Below are positions 12,100 through 25,560 of a stretch of DNA of 64,000 nucleotides, one piece after another. Origin of the DNA: Oxyruncus cristatus (Eukaryota; Chordata; Aves; Passeriformes; Cotingidae); NCBI GenBank assembly GCA_013399855.1, contig VXAY01005956.1, positions 3,336,994 through 3,400,993 of the forward strand. Direction: 5' to 3'. Positions within the stretch are counted from its first letter, which is position 1; each line of letters opens with the position of its first letter. The translations under genes were made by a program, and so were the position numbers. The notes below the pieces were generated by a model. The model saw nothing but the letters and a program-made list of their open reading frames with translations. It was not told the origin of the DNA and ran no database searches.

Positions 12100-12680
12100 A
12101 TGAAGTCCAGAGAATGATCCATCAGATAGATTTGTTATTTCTAAATTTATTCAATATGTTCATGATCCTCATAGGAGTTTTGATGACCCTCTCTTCACTT
12201 TCATTTTATAACAACAGAAATCTTTAGCACTGCTTCGCTGTGGGAAAAAAATTGAATACTGTCAGCTAAGGCCATCTTAAATCTTGAATAAATTACTTTC
12301 ATCCTCTCTAAATATTACTTTGCCAACAGATAAACTTCCAGCATCCTCTTTCCATTCATATTTCCTCACAATCACATTCTAAAACCAGATGCTAATGAAT
12401 CAGCATTTATCTCATTTCCAATTTCACTAATTATTTATCAGATCAGCTAAATGAGTTTCATTTAGAATTATAGACTTAGTTACATAAGGCAGATTTTTCT
12501 CTGTTAAAAATGTTAAGCTACCTAAAAGTAACTAATATAGTAAATTTCCATCTCTGTTCATGGTCCAAATATACTATTAATAAGTGATATTAAACTGGCA
12601 AGAACATGCTTAATTCTAGACATATCCTTTTAATCCAAAATTAATTAAACGAGAATGGAAAAAGTGAATTGTGTTGTTCA
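12100..12680. promoter_or_regulatory. AT-rich CNE-like stretch
   Basis: This long AT-rich stretch is nearly free of CpG and low-complexity runs, and is dense in homeodomain-type TAAT/ATTA cores. It has a perfect inverted repeat, CTAAATGA-GTT-TCATTTAG, at 12447-12465 and an AATTAATTAAAC site near 12641. Such texture is typical of vertebrate conserved non-coding DNA, but conservation cannot be read from one sequence. Confidence 0.25.
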
Positions 12681-14880
12681 GTATAACAACCCTACAAAAT
12701 CCCACAAATGCATTTAAACATTCTGGAGTTAACACTGAAACCAGCCTGGTTTTATGCCTTCAAAAATGCTATGAAATATGAACATACTGATCTTGTCAAC
12801 AAATGAGGCAAAATTTAAGGTGCTAAAAGATGCACATTCCTTCAACTGCCAGAAGTTTGCTCTATGGATGGGAATGTCATAGCAATGGTGTTAGAGCCCA
12901 GCACGTGGGACACTGCACCATGTGTCACACCAGCTCCATGAGGGGCCCTGCTGATTGCACACACTTCCTTAGTTAGACCCTGAGAAAGTTAAACATTGTT
13001 GTTGTTTTTTTTTTAAAGTGTGTTTGTATTATTGAAAGTAAGTTATCTTCCCCTGTGAACAAATAATAACATCCCCTGTCCACAGGTGCTCTCCCAGCCT
13101 CAAAACCATAACAGAGCGTTTTCCCAAATGACTCCTGATGGATCTGCCCTTACATTTTCCCATCTTCCACACATGGGAAGGCAGACTAAATACCCTTCTA
13201 CCATGTCTTTGAAGCAGCATCTTCCCACTCATCCAAGTTTTCCAGCTGAGGCAGCTCTGCAGAGCATCAGCGGGTCCAGTGTGTGATGAGAGTGAAGCTC
13301 CTCGGCTTGAGAAGGAGCAGCTTGTGCCATCAGTTCAGGAGCCTCCAGCCTTGCTCCTCTGCTGTGCTTCACTCACACCCAAGCATCATTTCTTTCTGAG
13401 GCAAAAATCACACTACTTGCTCTTTGCAGATTAGCACTTGTCTGTTCAATCTGTATTTCTCCACTTGAGTTCATCAAGCAAGGCCAAGTACTTTGGGGTT
13501 TTCAGTCACCCTAAATCCCATCAGTGTTGACAACAAAAACACACCTCTAGTGGGTTGTTTTTTGGTTTTGTGGAATGTTTTTCTAGCCTGAGGATTTTGG
13601 CTACAAAAAAAATTTTCAGCAAAGTGAAAGAGAATGGAGCAATGACATTACTTTTGTCCCATTTCCAGGCAGAGTGGCAGAGAGCCAGTTCTCAGAATTT
13701 TATCTGAGAAGCCAATTGATTCATGCTTGTGTCAAGTCCCAGCATCCTTGTGAGAAGCTGTCAGAGGGCAGCCAAAACTGCTTCACCTACTAATAAAAGG
13801 CCACTGCTTCAATCATAAGCAAAACCAGGGAAGTGTCACAGAGCAAACTGCCTTCCCCAAAATTCAGATTTTACCGAGAAGTTCACCAATCAGTTAGTCA
13901 TTGCTGTAAATCATCATGGCTAATCAGCTCAGCTCCCCATCTTAATGAAACTAATGCTTTTTCACCAGCCTCAGGACCTGTGCAACAGGGCAGAGGCAAT
14001 CCTGGTGAACTGCACTGTGGGTGCAGAGTCATGGGGAAGAAGCCTCCCCACAAGATCCTCAGCAAACCTTGCTTTTAAGCCAGGCTGGAAGGTGTCCTGT
14101 GACGAGTACTGCCAACTTCCTACTTACATACCTACTTACAGACATGAAAGCTGTCAAAATGGGTGGGGAAGAAAGAGAAAAATGGAGAACACCACAGCCT
14201 GGCTTTCCTTTGGTTTTGCATCTTAGAAATCAGGTTGTGCTAGATACATAGAGAAACAGGAACTAGTTCACCTGACTATATTTCAAAGTACCCTTATGAC
14301 ATCAATATATTGGTGTACCTTCACAGGAAAAATTGTACAGGAAGCCTGACAGCTAATTTATCAGGACTCCTTCATTACAAGTGCTTACACAGCACCTCTA
14401 TTATCTCAGACTCTCAGGCAGCCACAGTGTCTGTTCAACACGTAAACACACATGTTCAATTTACAAGTAGATAAATCAAGACCTACTATCTTGGAAATAA
14501 AATCTAAGAGAAGCAGAAGAGCAAACAATGTACTCCAGCTGGGTTCATCCCTGGATTCTCACTCCAGAAAGCCTGGACTGGGCACACTCAAAGTTTTCAT
14601 GCTTTTAGCTCAGCCCTGAGAGCAAAGCACACCCTTCTGTCAAACTGGAACTCTTTGATAACCACTCTGCTTGTCAGGCTAGAAGCAGTAACAGAAAGAC
14701 AGAAAATAGAGGAAGATGATAAAATTAAGATAGTTGGAAATTTATTTCCCAGAACTTTCATGCTTCAGTGCTGTTCCATCAGATACATGAGGGGAAACAT
14801 GGCTTTGGGCATGTTTTGGACTGGCTATTCATCATGCCTGAAATTCAGCACTTGGAAGTGAGTTTTATCAGCTCACCAGC
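12681..14880. other. Non-coding, mixed composition
   Basis: GC-richer patches near 13060-13350 and 13980-14100 carry overlapping short frames in several phases, which argues against coding. I recognise no repeat family, exon or RNA gene. Confidence 0.55.
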
Positions 14881-14884
14881 CCAG

Positions 14885-14920
14885 TTTTTTTCCTTTTTTG
14901 TCTTTTTTTTTTTTTTTTTC
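14885..14920. repeat. T-rich tract with T17 run
   Basis: Interrupted T tract whose longest run is about 14903-14919. On the minus strand it is an A-rich tract, but no AATAAA lies beside it, so a retroposon tail is not supported. Confidence 0.85.
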
Positions 14921-14921
14921 C

Positions 14922-14945
14922 TTAGCTGGGAAATATCCCAGCTAA
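14922..14945. other. Perfect 10-bp inverted repeat, AATA loop
   Basis: TTAGCTGGGA (14922-14931) and TCCCAGCTAA (14936-14945) are perfect reverse complements with a 4-base loop, directly abutting the T-rich tract. It can form a tight hairpin or cruciform. The precursor would be far too short for a microRNA. Confidence 0.7.
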
Positions 14946-17099
14946 TTAATGAGTTGGAATAGCTCACTAATGGGTCTACTGAAGGCAAGAACTAATGCAA
15001 GAGAAGTGCTGGGAACACACAGACACGAGTGAAGGCAGGGTAGGGAAACCTGAGCAGGGCCCTTCCTTTTAAAAGCAGCTAGATACTCATCAGTTAAATG
15101 AGCAGAGGAGCTCAACCCATCTCGTGCAACTCCTATGTAACTTGAATATAATTGCTGTCCAATGCAGCAGATGTGGAAAGATATTCTCTACAGCTGCCTG
15201 GCACAGTCGAAGCTAGAGGCCTGAATTTCAGCCATGTGAATGTCTGAAAATAATCTGATGGCTCATGGACCATTTCTGTGGTGAATTTAAAGCAATCGTA
15301 ATGTCTGAGACTGTTTCTTCAATGCTCATAACTGAATTCAAATTAAAAGCAACAACCAAGAGACATGAGCCTAAGTATCTCTGCCTGAGGCGGAAGAATC
15401 AATATATTAACTAAAGGATAAGGTGGAACACATCGTACCTCAGGAAATGCATTTGCTCCAAAACACATTAAGACTGTCAACAATTTGGCTCGGATGTTCA
15501 CAGCACAGTACACACACAAAAAGAGTCATTACCATGCCACAGTATGCATTAGAACTGGCCTTTAACACAGTAATGCTATAAAGAGAAAAGGTGCATGGCC
15601 AGCACTTCAAAGAAAAAAAAGTTTTCAGGTTGGAATGATGAGGGATTAAATTTTATAGTTTATGTGATGTGAAAAGTTCGGATTAGATCCCAAGGTTTCT
15701 TTTGGCATGAGAAAGTACTGTTTAATTCTGCTGTCCATAACCTATTACCACTGCTCTTCATTTCTCCATCACTTATGCACATACACAACATGTATGTTAC
15801 AATGCTGTCCTACACACCCTGACCACCACAGGGAGTCCTGTGTGCATTGATAAGGTCTCCTGGCATTGTCCCAGGCCCAGCTCTCCCAGCTTTCTTCACA
15901 GGAGAAGTCCCCTAACCACCTGTTGCCCTGCTCTGTACCCTCCTCATGCTTGGGACCACAAGATGAAGCTCACGCTACACTGGAAACCTGTTGTGACCAG
16001 TGCCCTGAGGAACCACTCAGTCTGTTCTCAACATGGTTTGACTCCCTCACTGCAAGTTGGAAGCAGAACAATCTGGTGGGTGTGATGTTTTTCTCTTCTC
16101 TACTGTTCAGCTCCTTGGAAGCTTATCTTGCTTTATCTTCCCTTCTGCTTAGTGACCTTGGAAAATATAGATAGAGATCATAGAAGCAGAATCCTAAAAG
16201 GATTATTGCTTTTATTATCTTACTATTGGGAAGCTGATTAAAAGCATATATCCTTTCACAGACTACCTTGTGCATTAGCAATCTCAGGTCTCTTGAAAAG
16301 GTCACTGGGCAGGATATTAAACATAGCCTTAAGTACTGAGCACTCTTTACTCCCAGTACAGGTGTCCTTCTCATGGCAAATGTCATAGGAAGTTGTCTGT
16401 CCTCAGTCCAGGAGTCCTATTTTGCTTCCTACTAAAATACAACAATAGCAACACGGATTTTCATACAAAAGCATCACTGGCCTGCCAGCCAGCCAGCCAA
16501 AGAATGGTGGTGGGTGATGGATAGTTACATAAGTAGCTGCAATTTCACCAGCATGTTTTCACACCAGAGCTCTGGTCTGTGATGGTCCCCTTGAGCCACT
16601 GACCAGGCCACAGCAATAACATGCTTGAGCTGGCTTGGGCCCCTCAGCACTTTTCTGCCAAAAAGCTGAAATAACTGTGAAAACCAGTGCAGATATCACC
16701 TCCAGTTTTCACAATGGCAAGCTAAGGACATTTTACAAGGTCTGAAGACAGGGCCTTTACTGTTTTCCTATTTTAATAGCAAGCTGCTTTCTCATGTCAT
16801 GTCTTTTGTAGCTACCAGCTGCTTTGGCATGAAGCAGGAGCTCCCAATGTCTCCTCCTACCATGTGGAAATGGCAGGGCATGAACACTGAAGACACTCAG
16901 TCAAAGAGTCTCTCCCAAACCCAGAAAGAGGTCAGGCAGGCAGAACATGCTCCCAGCCTCTTTAGGCTGTACAAAGCACCAGTTATAAAATCCTTGTACG
17001 TAAGAATAGGTTGCAGTGGTCATCTCCATAAGCACCTAAGTATTATGTGTGGTCACACACCCCCTTTAATAGAGCAGTATTTATTTCAGACCAGTTTTG
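14946..17099. other. Non-coding, CNE-like around 15.24-15.42 kb
   Basis: Positions 15240-15420 are AT-rich, CpG-poor and CNE-like. A GC-richer patch at 15830-16080 has two overlapping short open frames with no family resemblance. A (GCCA)4 microsatellite sits at 16484-16499. No gene is supported. Confidence 0.5.
16484..16499. repeat. (GCCA)4 microsatellite
   Basis: Four perfect GCCA units, preceded by a partial unit. It is short and probably stable. Confidence 0.85.
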
Positions 17100-17440
17100 A
17101 GTAGCAATGAATATGCTGCAGCACCAGGGTGGTACGGTGTTTAATTGAGGATAAGAGCAGATTGCCAAATGGACAGAAATAACTCACAGCAGCTGAAGCT
17201 CCTTTTCTCTGATGACATCTACTCTTAATACATTGCTGCTTTTATGGAAGAATAACCCCACCAGTGTGCAGAGCACGGTGAGTCAGCGTCATCACTCGGA
17301 ATAAAACCAGGTGAGGGTCAGCCTTTTTGCTGCTGTTATTGGCCCAAAGAAGTGAAGGAGTCCTGTTTGCTGACAGTTGTTATGCAATGCAGACAACCCA
17401 TCTTTCTGCAGTCATTTGTGGGTGTCAGGAGAAGCTAAGA
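17100..17440. promoter_or_regulatory. Candidate element with MARE/ARE-like site
   Basis: GTGAGTCAGCG at 17278-17288 matches the NF-E2/MAF antioxidant-response consensus RTGASTCAGCA except for its last base, and is followed at once by GTCATC. The flanks are moderately AT-rich with a TTTAATTG site near 17140. Only this composite motif is notable; function is inference. Confidence 0.2.
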
Positions 17441-20130
17441 ATAAACCAGGAAAAGCCTCTGGAAAGGTCTGCTGAGCAGTGAGCTGAAAGAATCATCTCT
17501 CAAGATACAGCTTGCACACCCTGGTTTTAGCTTAAAACACATCCTTAGGCGACCTCTACTACATGATCACAGGTGATAATCACATATTGCAGTTACAATT
17601 ACTGATTCACCTATCCATGAAGTGTTAAAACAAGCATAGAAAAGTAGATGTTAGGAACAATTGTTGCATCCCTGCTCATATACGGTATGATAGAATTGCT
17701 AAGATTAAGAAAATAGGTAGGTGCCCCCTCCTGTTCATTACAGAGAGCTGTGAAGCAAATTGCAGCATTTAAAACCCTGTTTATCCACCAGCCAGATAAA
17801 CTAGAATTTCTTTGTTTCTTTTTTTAACAGCTTGTCTCAAAAGAGCTACAGTAATATGCATCTCCAGCAGAGAAAGGAGGTCAGCATTGGCTGCCATTGA
17901 GGAGGAGAGATGGTCAATTAAAAGAAGCCAATTAGGATGTAACTGGGGACTCTTAATCAGGAAGATACTAGGGAGAAAAGAAAGGGGAGAAGAAATGTGA
18001 CTGTCTAAGTCTTCCCAGCAGAGACTGGGAAGTTGTGAATGAGGTGCATTTCGTGTCCTTGCTTGCCAACTGAGGCAGCATGCTATGAGCAGAGCCTGGA
18101 ACCAAACAAGCCAACAACACTGCTTTTGTGTCAGCTTTAAGCTTCTTGTTTCCCTTGTTAATAAGATCAAGAAGTTTCCTTGCAAGAGAAAGCTCTGTAA
18201 TTCTGTAAACTTACAAAAGTTTATGAAAGCCAGGATTACTGCTTATCTCCTGATTAATGCTGAAGCTTTAGAGCAGTCTAGCAGCTAAATTAGTACTTAA
18301 ATTGTACATGCAGGTCAGGATTCAAAACCTGAGGCGTTAACTTCTTTGAGAACGTGAAAAGCGAGATTCCTCTCAAAGTCTTCAGGATAAGCACAACAGT
18401 CCTGGGTTTGGTCCCACGTACTCGAAGTGCAGTGCAATTGCAGCAATATAAAATCACAGAGAACAAGGTTAGAAGGAAGCCCAGGTAATAAAGTGTCATA
18501 TAAAATGAAAATCTGTCCTTCACCTTGTTGCAACTGAAATTTTGGGAAAAAACAAAAAAAAAAACCCAAAAAATAAAATCGCAACCCCTTTCAAAACAAA
18601 ATGTAACGTGTAATCTAAGCCACATGCTCTCCCAAATCAAAGGTCAATAATATTAAATCTACATTTTTATATTGCCTGAAAAACCTGAATATACCGGAAC
18701 TACTGAAGTGTTTAATACCAGCTAGAATCAAGAACAGCAAAAGCTAAAATTGGATGAAAAGTCTCTTTTGGAAGTCACCAGAATGGCTTTCTGCAACATT
18801 ATAAAAATAAGGGCAGAAGAAGCTTTTAATTCAATGCAGCAGTAAAGAGTTTCAATGAAATTTAATTCTGGGATAGAAAAGTAAACAAGCACATCTCTGC
18901 TTATCATAAAAAGCAACGGTCTTTGTGATGGAGCAGAAGGACTCACACATTTCCCTCTTTTTAAGAATAAAGCTCTGTCAGTGCTGGGCACATTAGCAGT
19001 CTGAACCCTCTTGATGCTCTGATTGACTTGGTCTCACTATCATAAGGGAGCTGGAACACAGGCAGGGCACCAAACGAACCTGAAACTCAGTAGCCCACTT
19101 CCAAAAAAAACCCCACTACTAAGTATTCAGCTCATCTGCTTCCACTGGCCATGAAAGAGCCATTCTGTAATCCATAAACTCCCCAAAAGACAAGAGAGAA
19201 GGTACCCATCTGCACTGCTGAGCACTGACATCAGTCAAGGGAGAGTAATGGGCTCTGACTGTGTTTCAGGCAGCATTTACTGAGCCAGGTACACGTCAGA
19301 AGGATGTGATTTCTCTGGTAATGGGCTTATCATACCTTGGATCTGCTCTTTGTCAAAGTAGAGCACTGCCCAGACTCCCTGAAGACTTAAAATGAGCCAT
19401 TTCGTAGTTTTTCCTTACACTAATCCTTTCTGTTGCACAAAAAAACCCCAAAAAAACTAAAGCCTCCAAGTGCCCATTGTTTCCCCTTGGATTTAATGAA
19501 TGACTCACAGTGTCAGCTAAAAATTTTCAGCATCACTTCACTGAAGTATAAAGACTGGACCTATTCTTTGCATATAATTGTCCTGCTCCTTATATGTCCA
19601 AAATTGTGAGGCTGCAAGAAGTTTCCCCAACCACTTTCCATATAGGTATTCCTTCAGTCCCATTTCCTTTAGAAAAGTCCAAGATTATATATTTTTTTTC
19701 ATTTTATTTTTCTTTTTTAGGATAGAAATAAGGAGTCCTAACTAGAAGTGATCAGAAGACAATATGGCTTGTCCGTATTACCCAGGTCTGCCTAAGGTTT
19801 TGGCACTTAATTTTAACTCTCAGATTTTTGGAAGGTGAACCTCAAACTTCTACTGCATGGTTCAGTCTGTACAGAAAGTAATCAAATAATGAAGAATAAA
19901 GGACGAGGAAATAAGGACAGACTTTTAACATTTATTAAAAAAAAAAAGCTGTCTTGATTTTTTTTTAGCCATCAGGTTCTAAGAAAATTTACTGCAAATA
20001 GTAAGAGCAAAGTCACTTCCCTGCATAGTTCAGACTAGGTGCACCACCTGCTTAGTCTTGGCTTCAGAGCAAATCAGGGACAGGACATGGGCTGTTTTAT
20101 GATGGGCATGTTTTGAATTCGAGAAAATTA
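17441..20130. other. Non-coding, A/T-rich tracts
   Basis: A pyrimidine tract ending AACAG near 17829 looks like a splice acceptor and precedes a plus-strand frame to about 18000, but no convincing donor or family match exists. A-rich low complexity occupies 18547-18579 and T-rich low complexity 19692-19718. A possible CR1 3' scrap at 18449-18483 is listed separately. Confidence 0.5.
18449..18483 (-). repeat. Possible CR1 3' terminus, highly decayed
   Basis: The plus strand reads AAAATCACAGAGAACAAGG followed by TTAGAAGGAAGCC. This resembles the reverse complement of many avian CR1 3' ends (AATCACAGAATCACAAGG, then TTGGAAGGGACC). Only about 35 bases match and I cannot align it formally, so this is tentative. 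Confidence 0.3.
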
Positions 20131-22900
20131 ACTTTTTTTTTTTTCATTACAAAAATTATCATCCTACATCTGATTTGAATCCACAAATGGTTCCTGATAG
20201 AATAACACGCTGATTAAGTCATCAAACTCTCTGGCTCTGGCACTGGCAGCAGCAAGGCAGCAGCTGTCTCTGAGAGGAACTTCATGTCAAGTGAAAAAGG
20301 TGGCAAGTTTCGAGTTAACACTGAGCTACCTGACCAGGTTATCGTCTCCAGCAGCAAGAAACGTGGAGTCAGCAGGAATTTTCCTACGCAAAGTACACAG
20401 AAGGAAAGGAACCTCTGCCTTTGAATTAATTATTTAAATTACTTGATGCAACCCTTATGTTCACAATCTGTAGCTACACTGAGAAACATAAGCGATCCAC
20501 AACCTCCAAGGACCTTAATCATTGCAGAATATGGAGGGGGAACTTGTTGACAACAGCAGCGGTGATTTAAATCTGCTGGCACTTTTGGAAACAAACAGCT
20601 TTTTTTGTAAAATCCAACTGGAGGTGGTTTTCCCTCCTCTTGGTCCCTGAATGCTGACAGCAGGACACGCTCACCTCCCACCCACCGGGGCACGGGCAGG
20701 GCAGATGGTAAATCCTATAGGTGATCATACAGAGCACACTGGTAGGTATGGGGGGCCTTTTCTCTCCTAAGAAAAGCACAAAGCAATTCTACTGCTGCTG
20801 TCAAAGAGAGAAATGCTTCCCCCAGAAGCAACCTGGGTGGTTCTTCACAGCGTTTTTTGCTGCTAGACAGCAACCAGGGATTTTTTATGGAACTAGTCAC
20901 ACTCTCCGAAAGTACAATTCTTCACTATTAAAACCCACAAGCAAATAATGGGTTGGTGATGTTAAAGCTCTTTTGTTTCTCCACCAGAAAGTTATTTTCT
21001 AGTGAGTTCTTAGTCAAATTCTAACAAATTGTTCCCACCTATCAGAGCAGGATGTGCTGCTGGGACTTCACAAGTCTCCAGAGAGACCCTCCTGGGGCCT
21101 TGACCTTGTGTGCAGACTCTGTCTTTCTGCTACAGAGCTGCTCAGAACACCCTTCAAGATTGGTGCCTACCGGTTTTGTAGTATGTAAACTTCAAAACAC
21201 TTCTCTGAATTTTAAGGGACAAGGGTAGTACATTAAAAAGCAAGAGGCTAAAAGACAAGGCTATGAAAAGGACATAAACCATTTTGCTATAATTTTTAGA
21301 TAAAGTGTGCAGGAGCTTTCATGAAGCTAGTGAAAGTCTTCTGGATGAGCCTTCAGGGCACATCAATTTAGAATTATTTTCTTGCTGCTCCCTCCTCACT
21401 AACATCACTCAAAAACAATGCTGAAAATAGTTCCCAGAAAGGTAGTCAAGCTGGTGAAAGGCACCACAAAGGCTTCTGTGCCTCCAGTGCCTGCAGGCAC
21501 ATCCCTTCTGCTCCTTCTTGTATTTTTCTATGTATTTAATTTAGCTAGGCAGTAACCTTCACCACATGAAACCAAGCTGGCAAAACAGCAGATTGGATAA
21601 GTGTGCTGAGCCTGGACTGCCTTGCTGGGAACTACAGGGAAAAGTGGTGCCTGGAGATTCCCGAGTTTGAAATGGTAGAGCCCATGTTACTCGTCCCCCT
21701 GCTCCCACTTTGTGCGAAGCTTTTGCCCCACAGCTTTTCCACGTAGCCCAAAGCAAAAAAGTCAGGAGAACAAACCCCTGGAAAGGTTTGCCCTAAATAA
21801 CGTGTAACTGTTGCTGGAGAGCAATGAGTTTCTCTCTAGTACAGGGGCAGGAACTTTGTTCTTACCCTAATGTTTATACTTGCAAAATATTATAAACCAT
21901 AGATCAACCAAAACAAAAGCAAAGCTAAAAATCACGCAGCCAAAACTTTGCATTAACATTATAACTATCCTTCACTTTGTTTCATGCAGTATTTCACTTC
22001 AAATTTTATGTTTGCCAGAGAAATTTTCAAAAAGGAAAGGTCTGGGTGATATCCAGCACTGTGGGATGGGAAGGTTGGAAGGTACAGAAACTGCACTGTT
22101 AAATGTGTTCATGAACACAAGTGTTTTCTCATTTGCAAAAACAATGAGAAAAACTGTAAAAAAAGAGCCTGAAGTCTGAGATCAGCTAAAAGTTTGAAGA
22201 GTCACTATACATATACAATTAGCAGAATGCACAGAAACATTGGCCTACTGTTATTGTTGTACAAGAGACTGAGAAACCTCTGTGTTTGGGTGAGAATGCA
22301 CCGAATTGGCACATCTGCCAGCAGAGTGTCAGCAATGTCTTCCTCACTTCCCAATGGTTTCATCTGCATTGGTCAGCAGGGAAACGCTCAGCAAAATGTC
22401 TCTGCTCAAGGTCCAGCTCTGCAGCACCAATCTCAAATTACAAAGCATTTCTAAAGCGGGATAATGGAAGATGATGCAAAGCCGGTTCAGTTCTGTAGTT
22501 GCAGGGAAGAAGAAATTCTGGCAATAATGGAAAGGCATCATCAGTATTATTGTCATAAAATGTTTGTTGTTACTACACTGGCAATTTTTCCAAACGGGTT
22601 GGCTTAGAGACAGATCTCTTGCACTGATTACTAAATTATTTTCTTTACAAAAGTCTAAGTGGCTCTGTTTTCCAGATGAATTGCCTGAAGCCACTTGGTT
22701 CAGAGCTTTAGTCCCCTGAGATTCATCTTGGACAGTAAAGAAATGAGACAGACGAACACTAAACTACTCTGTGTAGTGGCTTGGCTGATGAGAACACCTT
22801 GGGTAAAGTACCTTTGAATTTAAAATAAAGACAGAGGTGAACTGAGGCTAGTCAAAAGTTAGAAGTCAGAAGCAGTATTTGCTAATAAAGCATTTTAAAC
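20131..22900. other. Non-coding, no recognisable element
   Basis: A T12 run lies at about 20133-20144. A TGACCTTG nuclear-receptor half site of ERR/NR5A type occurs near 21102. Frames around 20439-20950 and 21880-22694 overlap on both strands and resemble nothing known. Confidence 0.55.
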
Positions 22901-25560
22901 CAAATAAACCTTCCTGAAGAGAATCTTGGGTTCACCACATCTCACCTCATCTGGGAGAGCTGCCTTGCCAGGCAAATTAAGGTCAGTAGGCTGGCACTGG
23001 CACGTTCCCAACCCAGGCACCGCCAGATTTCTTGACTGCCCTGTCCTTGTCTGCCCCCAAGGAGCAGCATTTTCTTTATTTGAACATACAGTAATGCATT
23101 TGCCCAGCATGTACTGACCAACACTTACTTTTTTCTTGAAAGAGAGCACCTGTGCTCAGGGAGGGAAGCTCTTGGCAGGCACCTGCACATCTGGTGCGTG
23201 GTGATGCCGCGCCGTTGGCAGGGACTGGCGCAGGGAGATGCCACAGGGGAGCAGAGGAGAGTATCTCACATAGAACCCCCTAGACACAGGTTTCCATCAG
23301 CCTTTGTCAACGTGGAAAAGGCTCCAGGCAGCGCAGCAGGAAACAGCGAAGTTCAACCCCTCTGGTAGCTGCTCCAAGGAAGATTTGAGACCAGTATGTG
23401 GTGAGGAGCTGGTCAGGTTTGCTGGGTCTGGGACTCAGGGCCTTCCTATCAGGCCTTCAGTGGGCTCTTCTCAAAGCACTCCACACTTGTGGATGGCAGC
23501 AAGCTGAACTGCTCCCTGGGGAGGAGACTCGCACATGAAGAGACCTTTGGGGAAGAGAAAGAGATGGAGAGAGAGAGAGATGGATGAAGAACAATGTTTA
23601 TCCTTCAAATATAAACATCTGTGGCTTTTACACAGTATGTTTGAAAAACCTTCATTAAAATAGTCCATTAGATAAAACCCTATTAATCAGAAGGCTTGGT
23701 CAGTTGTGGCTTACTAAGAACTTGTTCTGCTTTTAGTATTTTATCATTAAACATCGTTCAGAGTAATTCAAACCTCACAACACCAAGGAAAAAACTGCCC
23801 ATAATTGACATCTTCAAATGCAAGCAGCTTTTATCGCACAAGCATCAGCAAGAACTCACACCACTCTGCTCCACTCTATCTCTTTATTTAGTCTGCTTTG
23901 TAGCTGAATTTCTTCCCTGGGTTCCAATGGTGCAAACTTGCACTGGTTTGAGTGGTTCTTCTGCAAACGCAACAAACCAGCTCCAGTCAGCAAGCCTTAT
24001 TATCTCACCAAAGCTTTTCAGCAATCAGATCCCTAAGCATTGAATTTGTTAATTCAAGTAGCATATCTGACAAATTAGCAGAAGGGAGGGGCATATAAAT
24101 TCTAGGAGAATTTACACCTTCTGCCATCACCAGTGGACTATCCAAACCAGTATAGGATGACCTATGCAGCACCCCTGGGCTAGAAAAGCAAGTAATATGA
24201 GTTGCCCACAAACAGAAACAGATTCAAAAGGTCATTAAAGACCTACTAAACCTCACAAAATTAAATAAATACATTGATTAATTAAAACCATGATTGAACA
24301 GTGCCATAGAATTTTGATGTAGTAGTACCACATGGCTGTGGAAACTGCCCTTCAGTCATGCAACCAAAACTTGGCTTGTTTCCATTCCCCTTTGCTCTCC
24401 CAATTATGCTGAATATCAGAAAGAGGTAAAAAACAGGATGGAGGAATTCAGGAAATCATTCAACTTTCATCATGTTCTTTTCATTCATGAATCTTAAACT
24501 CACTTATCCAAGACAGTGGACAACACCCTTTTGCAAGAGTGAATTGTAGCCATGACCAATACCCATGTCATGGACCACAACATGACTGGCAAGGGGATCC
24601 AGTCCAGCAGAGGAGCCCAGGCCAGGGAAAAATGTGGTAATCTGAGGAACTGAACAGCTCTTGCTCCCAAACCTCTCTGCTGCATAGCCTAAGAAAAATA
24701 GAATGACAAAACTCCACAGTGTATCCTGCACACCCACAGAGACCCAGAGCCTCGAGCAGCACCCAGCAAGCCTCAATGCCCAGGCTGTACAGGCTTCCAA
24801 GGAAGATGGAAATCTCTGCCCAACAGTTTCCTGTGCATATCTAACACAGTGCAGAAGTGCTAAATGAGTGGGGGAAGCAGCAGAAAAGGCAGCAGCAGCA
24901 CAAGGAAAGCCATGAGCAGATGCTTGTTGGGTGCAGCACAATGTCTGCACCACCAAACCAGCCCCAAGGCAGAATCAGCACAGAAACAAGAGCATAGTGA
25001 AGGCACTGACACCTATAAGCATGAAAAACAGAGGAAAATTACTGACTGTAACTGATCTCAGCTAACCCACAGTCATATCAATATGCCAACTGCCAGCCCA
25101 TCAGTGCTCTTGGAAGAGGAGAGAAAGCCAAGCAGGAGGCACAGGTGACTTGCACAGTGTGTTCTTGTATAAGAGGATCCTGTGATGGAACACCCATTGC
25201 GTGTTCTTGGCTCTGCATCACTGTCTGTTCCACATACCACAAGACCTCTATCTTTTAAAAGTCCTTTATCTAGCAAAAGTGACACCGAGCTGGTAAGTTG
25301 TCCTTTACCAGGGCACCCCACAGTGTTTATGCTGCATACAGATCCCAAGCCCAAACGAAGACTTTTCCATGCTGGTTGTTTGAGGCCCAAGGCACTCCCC
25401 TTGGTGACCATCTCAGCATGTGACAGCCTATGAACAGAGGGGTTCACAGGCATGTTCACTGGCATTCCTGCAGCAGCTGCTCTGAGCCTGAGACGAGTGC
25501 CAAGCCCCCAGCCTTATGCACCAGCACTGCACAATGCCTCCTCCTCCATCTTTTGTAAAA
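22901..25560. other. GC-richer non-coding block
   Basis: This is the longest GC-richer run of the left half. A (GA)n run sits at about 23567-23580. A minus-strand open frame of about 150 codons (24956-24504) begins at TTG rather than ATG and overlaps another minus-strand frame, so I do not call it a gene. A TGATTAAT PBX-HOX type octamer lies at 24275-24282 within a short AT-rich interlude. Confidence 0.5.

Noticed and set aside
14922..14945. Hairpin plus T-run as a rho-independent terminator
   Set aside because: The DNA is vertebrate and the T-run is on the wrong side of the hairpin for plus-strand termination.
16170..16200. ATCATAGAAGCAGAATCC as a CR1 3' end
   Set aside because: Only a few words resemble the CR1 terminus, and the expected TTGGAAGGGACC-type sequence does not follow.
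17812..18000. Acceptor-like TTTTTTTAACAG followed by a 62-codon frame
   Set aside because: No donor closes the exon convincingly and the peptide matches nothing.
24504..24956. 150-codon minus-strand open frame
   Set aside because: It opens with TTG, not ATG, overlaps another open minus-strand frame, lies in GC-richer DNA and resembles no protein family I know.
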